NCBI GenBank assembly: GCA_016648135.1 | Contig: JADDOH010023123.1 | Coordinates: forward strand, 62,001 to 126,000 | DNA: 64,000 bases | Reading direction: 5' to 3' | Origin: Agrypnia vestita | Lineage: Eukaryota; Arthropoda; Insecta; Trichoptera; Phryganeidae | Part shown: positions 21,727 through 32,297 of the stretch, piece by piece | How positions within the stretch are numbered: the stretch's first letter is position 1 | Layout of the letters: the number at the start of each line of letters is the position of its first letter | Translations under genes and position numbers: made by a program | Notes under the pieces: model-generated | The model's database searches: none | What the model was told of the DNA's origin: nothing | What the model saw: only the letters and a program-made list of their open reading frames with translations

Positions 21727-22383
21727 TAGTGATGCAACGAATACTACTTTCACAAATACGAATATCAAGCCTACTATTCGGCGAATATGAATACGAATAA
21801 TTCAATAAGGTGATAAATAATATACCACTGTTCTTTTTTTACTAAGAGATTTAATAATTAAAATTTACTGTCGGCAAATTTTTGTTCAAAAAGCACAACA
21901 TTTCTTTAATCCATTTGTACATTCCCAGCGGTCGAGAATAAATAGGTATAACTTTTTTCACGCTTACGAGAGGTCACTTTATTAGATTTAAATTGAAAAT
22001 ATTTTACTAGAGTTAACACTTTTACACACAACGGAAATAAAATGGGACGAACAATACGTATTACAAAACAAAAACTACATGAAATGAGCACCTAACCTTA
22101 TTAATAACCCAACGAAACTAGATGAAAGAACTCGTGTTATGCTGTGAAACAAGTAACAATTGACAACTTGAGAACTCAACAACTCCATTCATTCAATGTT
22201 AGGGGAATCCCCGATAATATAGTGCCTAGGTGTGTTCAGATACACGGTGCACAGCCAAACGTTGCGTTCAGGTATAAATATGTAGTTTGTTTTTAATATT
22301 CGTGATGATATTCGGCGAATAAGAATATTCGGTCAATATCTACTATTCGGCGATTACGAATATTCGTATTCGTTGCATCATTA
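21727..22383. mobile_element. hAT-like MITE with ATTCG-rich ends
   Basis: Inverted ends TAGTGATGCAACGAATA and TATTCGTTGCATCATTA bound 657 bp, with further inverted CTACTATTCGGCGA motifs inside each end. The GATGCAACGAATA terminus is typical of a hAT group. No transposase remains. Confidence 0.6.
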
Positions 22384-22446
22384 TTTCATTTTTTTTCTTA
22401 AAAAAAATATAATTTTTTTTTTAAAAATTCATAAAAAAAAAAAATC

Positions 22447-22625
22447 TTAAAAAAATAGAGATGCGAACACGGAATTCGTGTCACATCAATATTCTTACTA
22501 TTTTCAAATTAAGCTTAACGCTTGTGCTATGAAAATAGGACTAACTTGCTTGTCTGATGTAAGAATCGAACCTGCGACCTCTGAATCACGAGGCGAGAGT
22601 CCTAACCACAAGACCAACAAGCTAC
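22447..22625 (-). mobile_element. tRNA-derived SINE
   Basis: Reverse complement of the SINE at 47517-47705. It retains a B-box-like GTTCGATTC sequence (GAATCGAACC on the plus strand) and the A-box region, followed by the family's AAGAATATTGATGTGACACG body and a T/A-rich tail. Confidence 0.75.
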
Positions 22626-22631
22626 TCAGGA

Positions 22632-22850
22632 CTATTTAGGACGTTGAAATTTTTGAAAAGTTTCCCTTGTTGGGAATATTGATCGTTTCCTCAAAATCGC
22701 TTTGATAATCGCTCTCTGAACCATTTCCACTGGTAGCATATTAGACTTAAAGGTCCCACCCCAGCCAACTATACCGTGCTGTAAAATGGACTGGGCAAAC
22801 GCAAAGTATACCACCTTTACTACGATTCTTAGAAAGTAATTGCATTGAGC
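22632..22850 (-). pseudogene. LINE RT C-terminal fragment
   Basis: The minus-strand frame reads VVYFAFAQSILQHGIVGWGG then TFKSNMLPVEMVQRAIIKAI, the post-palm region of Jockey/CR1-type reverse transcriptases. Relatives occur at 50290-50460 (plus) and 41825-41960 (minus). Confidence 0.65.
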
Positions 22851-22854
22851 TGTA

Positions 22855-23330
22855 ATGTTTATGTCGATGGCCTATGGACTAGTTTTTGGCAGTAACATCC
22901 TCTTACTGGGTGACAAGCCATTTAATTTATTTAAAAAAAAAAACTTTTTTTTATATTAAACACCGCTAACTTGCCTGTGTCCGTCCCTGATTAGTTTGGC
23001 TATTTCTCCGAAGAGTACCAACGCACTTGGGTTCACACTCACTCTTGAAAAATAGCCTAAAATAGTCTGGTCAAGTTTACGTTAGCCGAGGCAAATACCA
23101 GAACCCCAGTTGCTAGACGTAAACACATCCAGTTCGCATTGCGCTGTCTGCGGTGAAGCTTCTGAATTATTTTTAATACACAATCGCTCAATCAAGAACT
23201 CCAGACTCATCGTCAGAGGCTAGACCAAGGGATCAAGGACCCTCCTCAGGAGTTGGCCCTCAGACGATTACGACGGCAGACTTCACAATCCTCGATTCTG
23301 CTCCGTGGTTTAAGACTGCGAGATCTTGAA
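22855..23330. other. Unassigned segment
   Basis: Compositionally richer in GC than its surroundings (23080-23330) but with no protein-like frame or repeat match that I recognise. Confidence 0.35.
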
Positions 23331-23334
23331 ATAA

Positions 23335-23600
23335 AAAGGTATAACTTCTTCTTTTAAAATATCTTTTAAAAGTTTTGATAATAAATTGAATATAATTAAT
23401 AACCAGGTCCTTTTTACAAATAGCTATCATTACCACTTAATTATTTATTCATTTCCCATATATTATTTTTATTGCCTGTACTATGATTGTTGGTTTTACA
23501 TTTTATATTATATATTCCTAACGAAGTGACCGTTGGCTCAGAAACGTGTTGACATTTTCAACAAATAAGGTTTCAACCCTTTATTTATTTTCAATTAACT
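23335..23600 (+). repeat. Penelope-like 3' end with terminal repeat
   Basis: NIINNQVLFT-like coding sequence near 23390-23425 matches the end of the endonuclease relic at 19685-19970, and is followed by a terminal-repeat segment containing a hammerhead-like core at 23518. Confidence 0.5.
23518..23544 (+). ncRNA. Hammerhead-like core, one key base changed
   Basis: CTAACGA in place of CTGACGA, then TGACC/GGCTCA stem II and GAAACGTGTTGA. A TGTTGA...TCAACA stem III is visible downstream. The G5 to A change should abolish cleavage. Confidence 0.4.
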
Positions 23601-23624
23601 AATTATGATGTATTTATGTATAAA

Positions 23625-24183
23625 TAAAACACTTGTATAAGACCACTTTTGAGTTTAAGTTATACACGATTAGTTCCGAGAACTACAGATGTTCTCATCT
23701 ACAGGTGAAAATAAAAACTTTATATTCTCACCTGTTGATGAAAACATCTGTAGTTCTCAAAAATAGTTGTTTATAATGCCAAAATATTTTTAAAATAAGA
23801 TCAAATATAACACCGAGATACATAGACATAATACAATAAATGCAAATAAAATAGAATCCAAATAGAAAAAAGGCAAACACACAAAACTGTATTTATTACA
23901 AGGGAATATATTAGTATAATAGCCTGCCAGAAGGTGTGAGGAAGCTGAGCAGAATCGATATGTTCAAACAAGAATATAAACGGCACATAACGATGGAAAA
24001 TGTATGAAGAGAAATATTATTTAGTTAGTGTACATTGCGCATATATAAACATATAATGTTTATAATATTAGCTAATGATAAACAACTACGTATCATTAAC
24101 TAAATAAAGATATATAAATAATTTTAAAATATATATATAACTTAAACTCAAAAGTTGTCTTATACAAGTGGTTTATTTTTATA
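23625..24183. repeat. Penelope-type inverted repeat pair interrupted by a LINE
   Basis: The left arm (23625-23710) and right arm (23718-23775 plus 24139-24183) share the CTTGTATAAGACCACTTTTG, GTTTAAGTTATAC and GAACTACAGATGTTCTC sequences in inverse order. The cores read CTGTAGATGA and GGAAC, so the hammerhead signature is eroded. Confidence 0.5.
23776..24138 (+). mobile_element. 5'-truncated LINE, family G, inserted in a terminal repeat
   Basis: About 340 bp matches the 3' end of the LINE at 37920-39728: the GAGATACATAGACATAATAC segment, the AAACGGCACATAAC segment, and the ACTAAATAAAGATATATAAA tail. It splits the right arm of the surrounding inverted repeat, so it is younger than that repeat. 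Confidence 0.75.
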
Positions 24184-24357
24184 CAGGGTTATTTGGAAAA
24201 CATTAATTACCTCGCAGGACAATATTCCTGCCTTAATTAAGAGTCGACAATATTCAAGCAGCCATGGTCATTAGGTCATGGCTGCTTGAACATTTTTGAC
24301 TCACAAATCAAGAATATAGTCCTGCGAGGTTATCAATGTTTTCCAAATAACTGTATA
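24182..24357. mobile_element. Foldback MITE, copy 1 (176 bp)
   Basis: Ends ACAGGGTTATTTGGAAAACA and its inverse; nearly the whole element is a stem, with CCTCGCAGGAC and TTGACTC blocks in both arms and a GCAGCCATG centre. Longer relatives are at 46871-47420 and 53785-54210. Confidence 0.75.
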
Positions 24358-24439
24358 AATCAATCATGTCATTCCACAAAGTCAATATCAAATCAATCAA
24401 TAATATAATGGTGTATAACACTGCAGCTAATTTTGATTT

Positions 24440-24575
24440 CTTGTTTAACTGTAACTGTTTGCGGTTATTTTATACGAACCGTATGTTTTTCCGAGAGACG
24501 ATTCTCGACGTTTCGTTGAATCGTTTCTCGGAAAAACATACGATTCGTAAAAAATATCCGCAACCAGTTACAGTT
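24440..24575. repeat. Short inverted terminal-repeat pair, core deleted
   Basis: Arms share TATGTTTTTCCGAGAGACG and GACGTTTCGTTGAA with 20880-21090, but the CUGAUGA box is missing, leaving a 130-bp hairpin. Confidence 0.6.
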
Positions 24576-24639
24576 TAATTTGTCTAACGACCGCAATAAC
24601 AACCTCTTTTTATTTCTTCTTTAAAGTTCAGACGTAAAT

Positions 24640-24662
24640 TTTGACGTTCATCTATTCCAGAA
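24640..24662 (+). promoter_or_regulatory. Splice-acceptor-like site before the alanine-rich ORF
   Basis: TTTGACGTTCATCTATTCCAG lies immediately before AAATG. Equivalent sites precede the broken relatives (36390-36430 and, reversed, near 57125) and the R1-type ORFs at 40011 and 52927. Confidence 0.45.
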
Positions 24663-24974
24663 ATGTTCTCTGCATTTGTGGGGGCCGTGGGAGCGCCCCT
24701 GGCTGCTGTCGCCTCGCAGGCTGCTGGGGCGGTGGACCTGGCCGCCAAGGGAACCGCCGCAGTGGCTTCAGGGATCGCGGTAACCGCCTCCACGGCCAGC
24801 TCCGTGGCTGGCTCCATGGCAGGACCTGCAGCAGCCGTGGCTTCAGGAGCCACTAAGATCGTAGCCATAACGGCAAGAGGGACCATGGACACTGTCACCG
24901 TGGTCTCTAATACAGCTTCAGAAATAGCTGTAGTCGTTGACGAGACCGTAAAAAAGGTTTCAAAACCTGTTTAA
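24663..24974 (+). CDS. Alanine-rich protein, function unknown (103 aa; possible last exon)
   Basis: The frame is about 27% Ala with Val, Thr, Ser and Gly, and few charges until the end (VDETVKKVSKPV). It begins MFSAFVGAVGAPLAA. It looks like one long small-residue amphipathic helix; no signal peptide or known domain is evident. GC content is far above the surroundings, suggesting selection. An in-frame TGA 21 nt upstream bars a much longer frame unless it is spliced to an upstream exon at the acceptor-like site 24640-24660. AATAAA near 25075 could end the transcript. Three broken relatives in this window (36357-36590, 42150-42270, 57010-57160) show it is multicopy. It could be a host gene family or a passenger in a repeat. 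Confidence 0.5.
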   Translation: MFSAFVGAVGAPLAAVASQAAGAVDLAAKGTAAVASGIAVTASTASSVAGSMAGPAAAVASGATKIVAITARGTMDTVTVVSNTASEIAVVVDETVKKVSKPV

Positions 24975-25072
24975 GCCTAAAATCAACACCTGTCTGTATA
25001 CCTACAGGACAGCGTCTAATAAAACAAATTAATAATTCTACATCTAATTTATATATTTTTTCAATTATCAAA

Positions 25073-25079
25073 AAATAAA
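25073..25079 (+). terminator. Candidate poly(A) signal
   Basis: AATAAAG about 100 nt after the stop of the alanine-rich frame, followed by a GT-rich stretch (TTTGTGTGTGTGTGG region at 25145). Confidence 0.35.
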
Positions 25080-25084
25080 GTCTG

Positions 25085-25485
25085 CAGCCCATTTGTGAGT
25101 TATATTTATTTAGGTGATAATGAAATTTAAGGATGTTTGACAGGTTTGTGTGTGTGTGGAGGTGTTTTGGAGAAAATGACCACCCGTTGAAAGGCGTCTT
25201 CTTGTGTCGGCACGTATTCTGTATTACGTGTCAGAGGCAGGATGAGTAGACGGATGCAGGACGTAAATTAAACTCACGATTAACAGTGGTATTTTACTGA
25301 CAAAAATTTACAGATGTGACGTTGAGTACATAAATATTATTTGCGAGTGCTACGGTGGCCAGCGACAGAGTGGATGTACCTGTCGGCGGCCAGGACCTGG
25401 TAAGCCGCATCTCATATACTACGCGGCTAGAGTAGCGACGGCTCTGGACCACCACTTAATGCGTTCTCATCATGCGACGGAATTT
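25085..25485. other. Unassigned non-coding segment
   Basis: Includes a GTGTGTGTG tract near 25150 and a GC-richer part at 25350-25470 with no recognisable frame. Confidence 0.35.
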
Positions 25486-25489
25486 TTTA

Positions 25490-26108
25490 CTCTATGGGTG
25501 CGCGCGCACTAGGATATTTTCGCCGCGCGGCGAAAAAACGCTGCGGCATAATGTCGCACCGCAGCGTTGTAACAAAGGGTTTTGAATCGTATTATATTCT
25601 TAATTATATTATTAATATTTTATGTGAAAGAACAATGGCTACAAGCAATAATTCTGCTGATCTGGATGAAAATTTAAATATTGAAATGCTAATCACGGAA
25701 GTTGAGAGAAGACCACCATTGTATGATATTACTTCAAAAGAATATAGTGATAGAAACATCAAACATTTCTGAATGGAGTATTTTTATATGTGATAGAAGG
25801 TCCGACTAGTTTTAAAAGTTCATAAAAACATTCTTTGTTCATTCGATAATATTGGAAGAATTTTTCGGGGTAATCGTTAAGTTCATGAAATATTTTAAAG
25901 AACTGCACTGCCCGTTGTTCAAATGATCACGAATTGGAGGATGTACCCAGAACCGCCTCTTTTTTTGCGAGCTCTAAGTATGAGAGTGGAAATACAAGCT
26001 ATTTCTACTAAATCTAATTTCAATCTGATCAGCGGCATGATGCCGCAGTGCGCGCGCCTGCTGTTTTCGCCGCGCGTCAAAATGTCGCAGTGCGCGCGTA
26101 CCCTATGA
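25490..26108. mobile_element. Non-autonomous TIR element with MADF fragment (PIF/Harbinger-like)
   Basis: Inverted GC-rich ends: CTATGGGTGCGCGCGCACT on the left and AGTGCGCGCGTACCCTATG on the right, with TTTCGCCGCGCG and GCGGCATAATG motifs inside both. From 25635 the plus strand reads MATSNNSADLDENLNIEMLI then TEVERRPPLYDITSKEYSDR, the first half of a MADF DNA-binding domain, after which it is cut off. This is an internally deleted element whose parent carried a MADF protein gene. Confidence 0.7.
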
Positions 26109-26109
26109 A

Positions 26110-27325
26110 GTGACGACTCACCAATCGAAAGTTAACTCCTGTGTGTCGGTGATGTAACGTAGGTCTACCTGTCATACAAAATATGAAATATCTACCTTAT
26201 TTACTAAAACTTAAACGTCACATTTTTTGTAATCATCGAATAGATATTTTCAAACCAAAATTACTAAATTAAACTGTTAGGAATGTACGGATTTTTTAAT
26301 TAAAAAATATTTGTTCATTACTCTCGTATTTTCGGCCAGTGTATAAGAGAGAGCAGTATATTGTGCATCGCAGTTAAATCGAGCAAGAAAGAGCACGACA
26401 ATACCATACATTTCATGTAGGACAGAGATGGCGGTTGCTTGGGTTTCGGTGAAAGAAAAAACAATATAGAAAGAGTACTATAGAGTCGGGTAACACGTGC
26501 TAGACAAAGACGGAGTGCATGCGACTGAAGCGAGCAGGCGACCGCGTCGTTGTATTCAGTTGCTATTGAAACGTCGGCGGAAGCGCACGCAAATTCGATT
26601 TGCCATGATTTTATAATAATTTACTAAAATAATGCAAATATGTATATTTACCTTACATAATTATATAAAGGGACCTTTAAAAAGACTTATCTGTATCGTA
26701 TATATGTATGTTTTATCACATATTAAAAACTATGTCGATTTTTAATCAGGTAACGCTGTGTTACTCCACCGTCCCTAAAGTTTTTTTTTTAGCACAGTCT
26801 TTTAAGAGTTAAGAAAAGTCGGTTTTCCTAGTGATGATTTAACCAATAGCAATTTTTAGTGACGACATCACATTGTTTGTGGATGCTGTAATAAAAATTG
26901 CATACTCAGGGTTGTTCCTGTAAATAATACGATGTCTTATTTAAAGGAACATGCAGCATCGTATAAAATTCACAAATTCTCATACATAAATTAAGAGAGA
27001 AAGAAAATAAAACACATTATATAACAATGAACTTATTTTATCAATTTATTAAAATTCTATGATAATAATGCTAATAATAAGAAGTTTTTTCAGAATATTT
27101 TGAGTATGTTCAAATTTTTCAGAACAGTGCTGGATTTTTGTCACAGGGACATCATTAATCAATTAATGTATATTGTAGATGTCTCACAAAGACGAAACTG
27201 TATTTTTTATGGGAAAATAGGTATAGAAGTCTGTGGGTGTACATAGGGCTTACGACCTATCGTACGGCTGGCTTAAGTGATCACTTTACACAATGTAAAG
27301 TTCTTCATTTCCAACCATGATAGAA
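26110..27325. other. Non-coding segment with a dispersed repeat at 27100-27290
   Basis: No gene recognised. About 27100-27290 matches 43590-43650 directly and 43965-44120 in reverse (CAGTTTCGTCT and CGTACGATAGGTCGTAAG blocks). Confidence 0.45.
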
Positions 27326-27331
27326 TATACA

Positions 27332-29548
27332 TTAGGGTGGGCCACCGTTGTATGAAGAAAATTTTTTTTTATGATTTCTATTAGGCACAACAAGAAAATG
27401 GTGCTAAATGATGTTTTTAGCTTACTTATAAAATTTCATTACAATGGGATATCATCTTCTGCCTCCGGATTGACTTTAAAGAACACATATTTTGGAAAAA
27501 AATCTCATTTTTAACGAGTCTTTACAACAAGATTTAAAAAGTTTAAAAATGCATAAAAAATTAATTAATAAAACGAAATATACTTGTACGAGTTAAATTT
27601 ACTTAATACAAGTAAATGTTTACAAAAATGGCATTAACATTATTATTTTTTTATAATGTTTGAAACAGCCGAAAAATCCTTCATATTATCGAATTTCGGC
27701 ATGGCTTTCCGAGATAATATTTGTTTTTTTATAAAGCCTTCTCTCCCAGATTTTTTGCTCAATTTGGCTGAAGCTTCTGTCACAGTCTTGACTGCCTTTT
27801 CAACGGCTTTCCTACGGCATGGCAGGCGTAGTAATGAGAGTTCTCTGTCTCCTTTTTGAACGACAAACAGTTGGATGTTTTCGTCAGGTATGGATTTTAA
27901 TATTGATGGATCGGATATATTCTCCTGCCAGTCAATGAGATATGTGTAAGACAATGCATCCAATTTTATAGTAGGTAGTTGAAACAAGTCAGTTAACATT
28001 GCGATTAATAAATTTTCAGGGTGTGCGAAGTAACTGTTTCATTGAATTACAGATTCTATTATGGCTTTCAGTTCTGTGGACAAATATCCTGTTGCAGTGA
28101 TAAGTTTGAACAGGTGCCGTGCTCCGTCTTTACAGGAAGGGTGAATTTTTATAGCAAACCATGTTGGGGCGTAAGCCTTGACGACATACGTAGCAAGAAT
28201 GACTAAGTTTTTAGAAGGAGATTCCACTAAAACATACAAACGCAGAATTCGATTAGGATGAGTTAGCTATCGGGCGTGAGACATTTTGCCTGGCGATTTG
28301 TTAACTAAATCCTTAGGAATCATGCCTGTTGAAATCACTGAGACTATTCAGAATAAATATAAGGTATAAGCACTGACCAAACATATATAAATATGTTTGG
28401 TCAGTGCTAATACCTTGAACAGAAAACTCGGGTAACTCTGTTGAAATACGTTGAGATCGAACAATGGGCCTTTTTTCACATACTTGTAGATCTTTACCGA
28501 TTCTCCCTGAAAATGTTTTGGGCCACCATCAATATGTAGAAATAAGTGCCGAAACGGTACTTCATTCATATGAAGTAAGTAGATAATCCACTTCAACGTT
28601 TTCTGTTTACTAATCTGTTTTCAAGCAGGTATATGACACTTTTATATTTACCAACGTTCATGTTAGTTTCATCATATGCAACAGCCACCAAAGACTTCAT
28701 AGATATTTCTGATTTCAAAAAAAATCGCTGATTGCTTGGTCTATACATTTCGGTGTGCCAGAAGCTGGAGCAAATGCAAATGCATTCGTAAATATTCTTA
28801 CACTTACAAGACGAAATGTCAAACAATGTTTAACTGGTACGGCGAAATTCTTCTAATTTTTTCTTTGGTATTTGAGGGTGGTTTTTCAAAGATTGTTGAA
28901 TTTCAGATGATACCTTTTCAACGTCACTTTCCGTCGTTTTTTTGGATAGTAGGAATAAAAGCTCTTGACTATATTTCTTCAATTATTGCAACGACAATAT
29001 TCTCTATTTCCTATGTAAGTGGGTTCATTATTAGTTTCATTATCACGTTTTATCTTTTGCCAATTCCACTCAGAACTTTATAACATCTTCATAGGTTGGT
29101 AAAATATTACTTTTAATATCACTTGAATCACCAAACAACGGACATATCTGCTTTTGACGTGTACGAACCATACTAGAAATAAGGAAAACGAGCCCGACAC
29201 AACCTCGAGTAATTGCGGCCAGAGCTATACTGACACTGACTAAATACGTGAACAGGACGCACGTACGCCCTAGGTGTTCCTCGACTTTCCCACACTGAAC
29301 TCACTAATCCCTCATACTCGCAATCACGATATACATTGTCTATGCTTAAAGAAAGTTACGTTTATTGGTTTGGAATCCTAATGAGAACATATCTCGAAAA
29401 AAAAAAGAATAATGGTCATCAATCCGGAGGCAGATAGACTTATCAGAATGTAATGATATTTTACGTATGTTAATTTGAGACCATTTGGCACCTTTTTATC
29501 GATGTGCCCCTTAAGAAATGACAAAAAAAAATTTTTGGCCCACCCTAA
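27332..29548 (-). mobile_element. 2.2-kb DNA transposon of unrecognised class
   Basis: The ends are TTAGGGTGGGCC and GGCCCACCCTAA, an exact inverted repeat followed by an oligo-A/T stretch. On the minus strand, from an ATG near 29171 to 27643, a broken frame of roughly 500 codons is visible: MVRTRQKQICPLFGD, PTYEDVIKF, FDISSCKCK, VAYDETNMNVGKYKSVIYLL, LLHMNEVPFRHLFLHIDGGP, YAPTWFAIKI, ARHLFKLI, AHPENLLIAMLTD. Several frameshifts and stops separate the blocks. I have the impression of a multicopy uncharacterised protein family of arthropod genomes, but cannot name its superfamily. Confidence 0.6.
27643..29171 (-). pseudogene. Broken ORF of the 2.2-kb TIR element
   Basis: The longest open pieces are 27643-27999, 28039-28239, 28348-28596 and 28593-28826. 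The last piece has a C-K-C segment after FDIS that may be a small metal-binding site. The final piece is Lys-rich (KKSGREGFIKKQILSRKAMP). At least four lesions interrupt the frame; a 40-bp hairpin (28375-28412, GCACTGACCAAACATAT) sits at one of them. Confidence 0.5.
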
Positions 29549-29564
29549 TATACATGGTATATAA

Positions 29565-30852
29565 TATTAGGTCCTTACATATGAAATTGGCGTTTTGCCG
29601 TACTGGCAAATTTGATCTCAAATATCTTCTCTTTGGTTAGGAATTCCAAATCCAAATTTATACAGCTATTTACTCATGTATTTGTGTTTTGAAAATTATA
29701 ATTCATTTGTTTTTTCCTCAATTGTTTTTTTCTTTGCGTCACTCAGTTTACAAAATGAAAAACTTGAAATATCGCGTTATTTACGAGTACGAGTTCCACC
29801 GTGGCACCAGTGCTGCAGAAACGGCTCGAAGGATTAATGATGTGTATGGCGACGGTGCCGCAAAAGAAAACACAGTGCGTTTTTGGTTCCAACGTTTTCG
29901 TTCTGGAAATTTCGACCTGCAGAACAAGCCCCGTGGACGGCCGGAGACCAAAGTTGATAATGAAGAATTGAAGGCTATTGTGGAAGCGGATCCATCGCAA
30001 ACCACATCCGAGTTAGCTGCAGGCTGCGGTGTTAGTGATAAAACTGTTAATCCACTTGAAGCAAATTGGTAAGGTGAAAAAGCTAGAAAGGTGGGTACCT
30101 CACGAATTGAGTGAAGCAAATCAACAAACGCGCGTTGACTGCTGCGTTGCATTACTCAACCGGCACAATAATGAAGGGATTTTAAATCGAATCATTACCT
30201 GTGATGCAAAGTGGATCCTGTACGATAATCGGAAGCGCTCATCGCAATGGCTGAACCCTGCCGAATCAGCCAAACCATGCCCCAAGCGAAAATTGACTCC
30301 CAAAAAGTTACTTGTGAGCGTTTGGTGGACTAGTGCTGGTGTCGTTCACTACAGCTTTCTTAAATCTGGCCAGACGATTACGGCAGATGTCTATTGTCAG
30401 CAACTGCAAACCATTATGGAAAAGCTAGCTGCTAAACAACCGAGGCTGGTTAATCGCTCTAGGCCACTGCTGCTTCATGATAACGCTAGACCACACACTG
30501 CACAACAGACGGCTACCAAATTAGAGGAGCTTCAATTGGAATGTCTAAGACATCCACCGTACTCTCCGGACCTTGCCCCAACAGATTACCATTTTTTTCG
30601 AAATTTGGATAACTTCTTGCAAAAGAAAAAATTCAACTCCGATGGGGCAGTCCAAACCGCCTTCAAAGATTTTATTGATTCCCGTCCGAATGGTTTTTTT
30701 AGTAAAGGGATCGATGAACTACCTATGAGATGGCAAAAGTTCATAGATAACAATGGTACATACTTTGATTAAATAAATATATTATAATAAAAAAAAATCG
30801 GCTTTATGTTCCTCCCATACTAAACACCAATTTCATATGTAAGGACCTAATA
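29565..30852 (+). mobile_element. mariner transposon (1,284 bp), TIRs and TA duplication intact
   Basis: TIRs TTAGGTCCTTACATATGAAA (29567) and its inverse ending at 30850, continuing for about 28 bp, flanked by TA on both sides. Inside is a mariner transposase gene with one frameshift. The intact ends and single lesion suggest recent activity. Confidence 0.92.
29755..30772 (+). pseudogene. mariner transposase, D,D34D, one frameshift
   Basis: Begins MKNLKYRVIYEYEFHRGTSA. The N-terminal helix-turn-helix region includes NTVRFWFQRFRSGNFDL and the linker KPRGRPET. The catalytic core keeps the first Asp in IITCDAKWILYDN, the second in LLHDNARPHTA and the third in SPDLAPTDYHFF; exactly 34 residues separate the last two. 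The C-terminus is MRWQKFIDNNGTYFD, the usual mariner ending. A small deletion near 30045 (after GVSDKTV) shifts frame; the rest is open. About 340 aa in total, normal for the family. Confidence 0.9.
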
Positions 30853-30869
30853 TATATAATAAAAAAAAA

Positions 30870-31255
30870 AAAATTCTGCTCTATACATCTGTTAATTGCT
30901 TACAATAATGTCTATAAAATTACTTAAATACATGTCGTAATGGTGATGTGTGTGCGTGTGTGTTAGTTGGTTTTAGGAATATGATTTGATCTTTTATGTT
31001 TTTGCTTAAAAATATACTAGGCCGCCCGTTGCACGGCGCTGCGTGCAAATTAAGCCTGGCGGCGAAGAAAAAAGAATACAGGGAGGAAAACATTAAAGAG
31101 AAATGTGATGAAAACGAATTAACTAATCAGCACAGGAACCCCTAGTGTGGAGGACTAAGAACACGAATAACAACAATAACACTATACATACGAGTACAAA
31201 CTATTATATTAAATATGTTAAATTGTATCTGAATAGAACCTTATAAAAAAATAAC
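30870..31255. repeat. Dispersed repeat, related to 60540-60720
   Basis: The segment with ATGTCGTAATGGTGATG and TTAGTTGG is shared with 60600-60700. Around 31018-31075 lies a short GC-rich GCCCGTTGCACGGCGCTGCG piece of unknown origin. Confidence 0.45.
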
Positions 31256-31257
31256 TT

Positions 31258-31790
31258 AAAAATTACGCTGTTTCCCTGCAGGGATAGGCAGAGAGGATAG
31301 AATGCCATAATCTTCTGTCTTGGCAAACCACTTTTGCTTCGGTTAAATTCATAAATCTTTTTATGCAAGCTCTACGGATGTTGATGCTTCTACCGGGCAA
31401 CCCTCTAATATTTGTAGTATTTGATTAGGTCTTTCGCGGACGCCGTCTATTCCTGTTGCCTTCAACACTCGTCTCATATATTTTCTTAACCATCCTTTCC
31501 TCGCTCATACGTTCTACGTGACCAAACCATCTCAGCACTCCTTTCTTTATTCTGTCTACCACACTACAGCCAGCATTACATTCACTTCTAATTTGTTCAT
31601 TCCTCACTCTATCGACCAAAGATTTACCACACAAGCGCATTAGTGACCGCATTCAGTCCATCCATTTCATTCCTTTTTTGCCAATTCCAGGATTCACTTC
31701 CATACATCGGAGTTGGCACTAGAACGCCATTATGTACCGCTAGTCTCGGTGCTTTTAATAGGTTTTTGTTGGCCATAATGGCATTCAGTA
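31258..31790 (-). pseudogene. LINE 3' fragment, family B
   Basis: Minus-strand ORF2 C-terminus with MRSLMRLCGKSLVDRVRNEQ, VLRWFGHVERMSEERMV and GNRNRRRPRKT. About 530 bp, several stops. Abuts a Penelope RT fragment at 31795. Confidence 0.75.
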
Positions 31791-31794
31791 TTTT

Positions 31795-32160
31795 TTGGAA
31801 AATATATGTTGATGATATTTTATGTTTCTGGACTTAGTACTGAAAGACAACTAAAAATTTTTTTTAATTTTTTAAATAAACTAGATAAAAAGATTCAATT
31901 TGCCGTAGAAATAAAGAATTCTAGCATAAATTTCTCGGACTTGAATATTTCCATTGTTAATAATAAAATTAATTTTAACATATTTCGTAAAGATACATAT
32001 ACAGATATAGTTATACACAATTCTTCTAACCATCCATATTCTCAAAAATTGTCAACTTTTCACTCAATGTTAAATAGATTAATTAATATTCCATTATCTG
32101 CTGATAATTTTCAGATCGCATTTGATAATGTTTTTGATAAAAAATTGATTGATATTGTAA
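31795..32160 (+). pseudogene. Penelope-like reverse transcriptase fragment
   Basis: Begins with the catalytic KIYVDDILCFW block (YVDD), then after a frame change continues RQLKIFFNFLNKLDKKIQFA, INFSDLNISIVNNKINFNIF, RKDTYTDIVIHNSSNHP and STFHSMLNRLINIPLSADNF. This order is diagnostic of Penelope-like elements. It is cut off by the palindrome at 32160. Confidence 0.85.
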
Positions 32161-32220
32161 TTAAAATAAAACACAAATCACTTTGTTTTCACCACTATAT
32201 TAGATTAAAAAATCTACATG

Positions 32221-32247
32221 TTTCGAGAACAATGTTCTCTTCATCAG
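32221..32247 (-). ncRNA. Hammerhead-like core, left arm of the palindrome
   Basis: Minus strand: CTGATGA, GAGAACA/TGTTCTC, GAAAC. Exact inverse of 32271-32297. Confidence 0.6.
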
Positions 32248-32270
32248 GATTATTGTGTAACACAATAATC

Positions 32271-32297
32271 CTGATGAAGAGAACATTGTTCTCGAAA
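32271..32297 (+). ncRNA. Hammerhead-like core, right arm of the palindrome
   Basis: CTGATGA, stem II GAGAACA/TGTTCTC with a short loop, GAAAC. Downstream AUGUAGAUU can pair with AAUCUAAUAU as stem III (one bulge, one mismatch), leaving AUA then GUGGUG, a plausible NUH cleavage site. The 5' strand of stem I is poor in this copy. Confidence 0.6.

Noticed and set aside
24584..24898. Antisense alanine-rich frame (104 codons)
   Set aside because: Mirror of the plus-strand alanine-rich ORF caused by GC-rich GCN codons; the plus frame has the conserved relatives and acceptor site.
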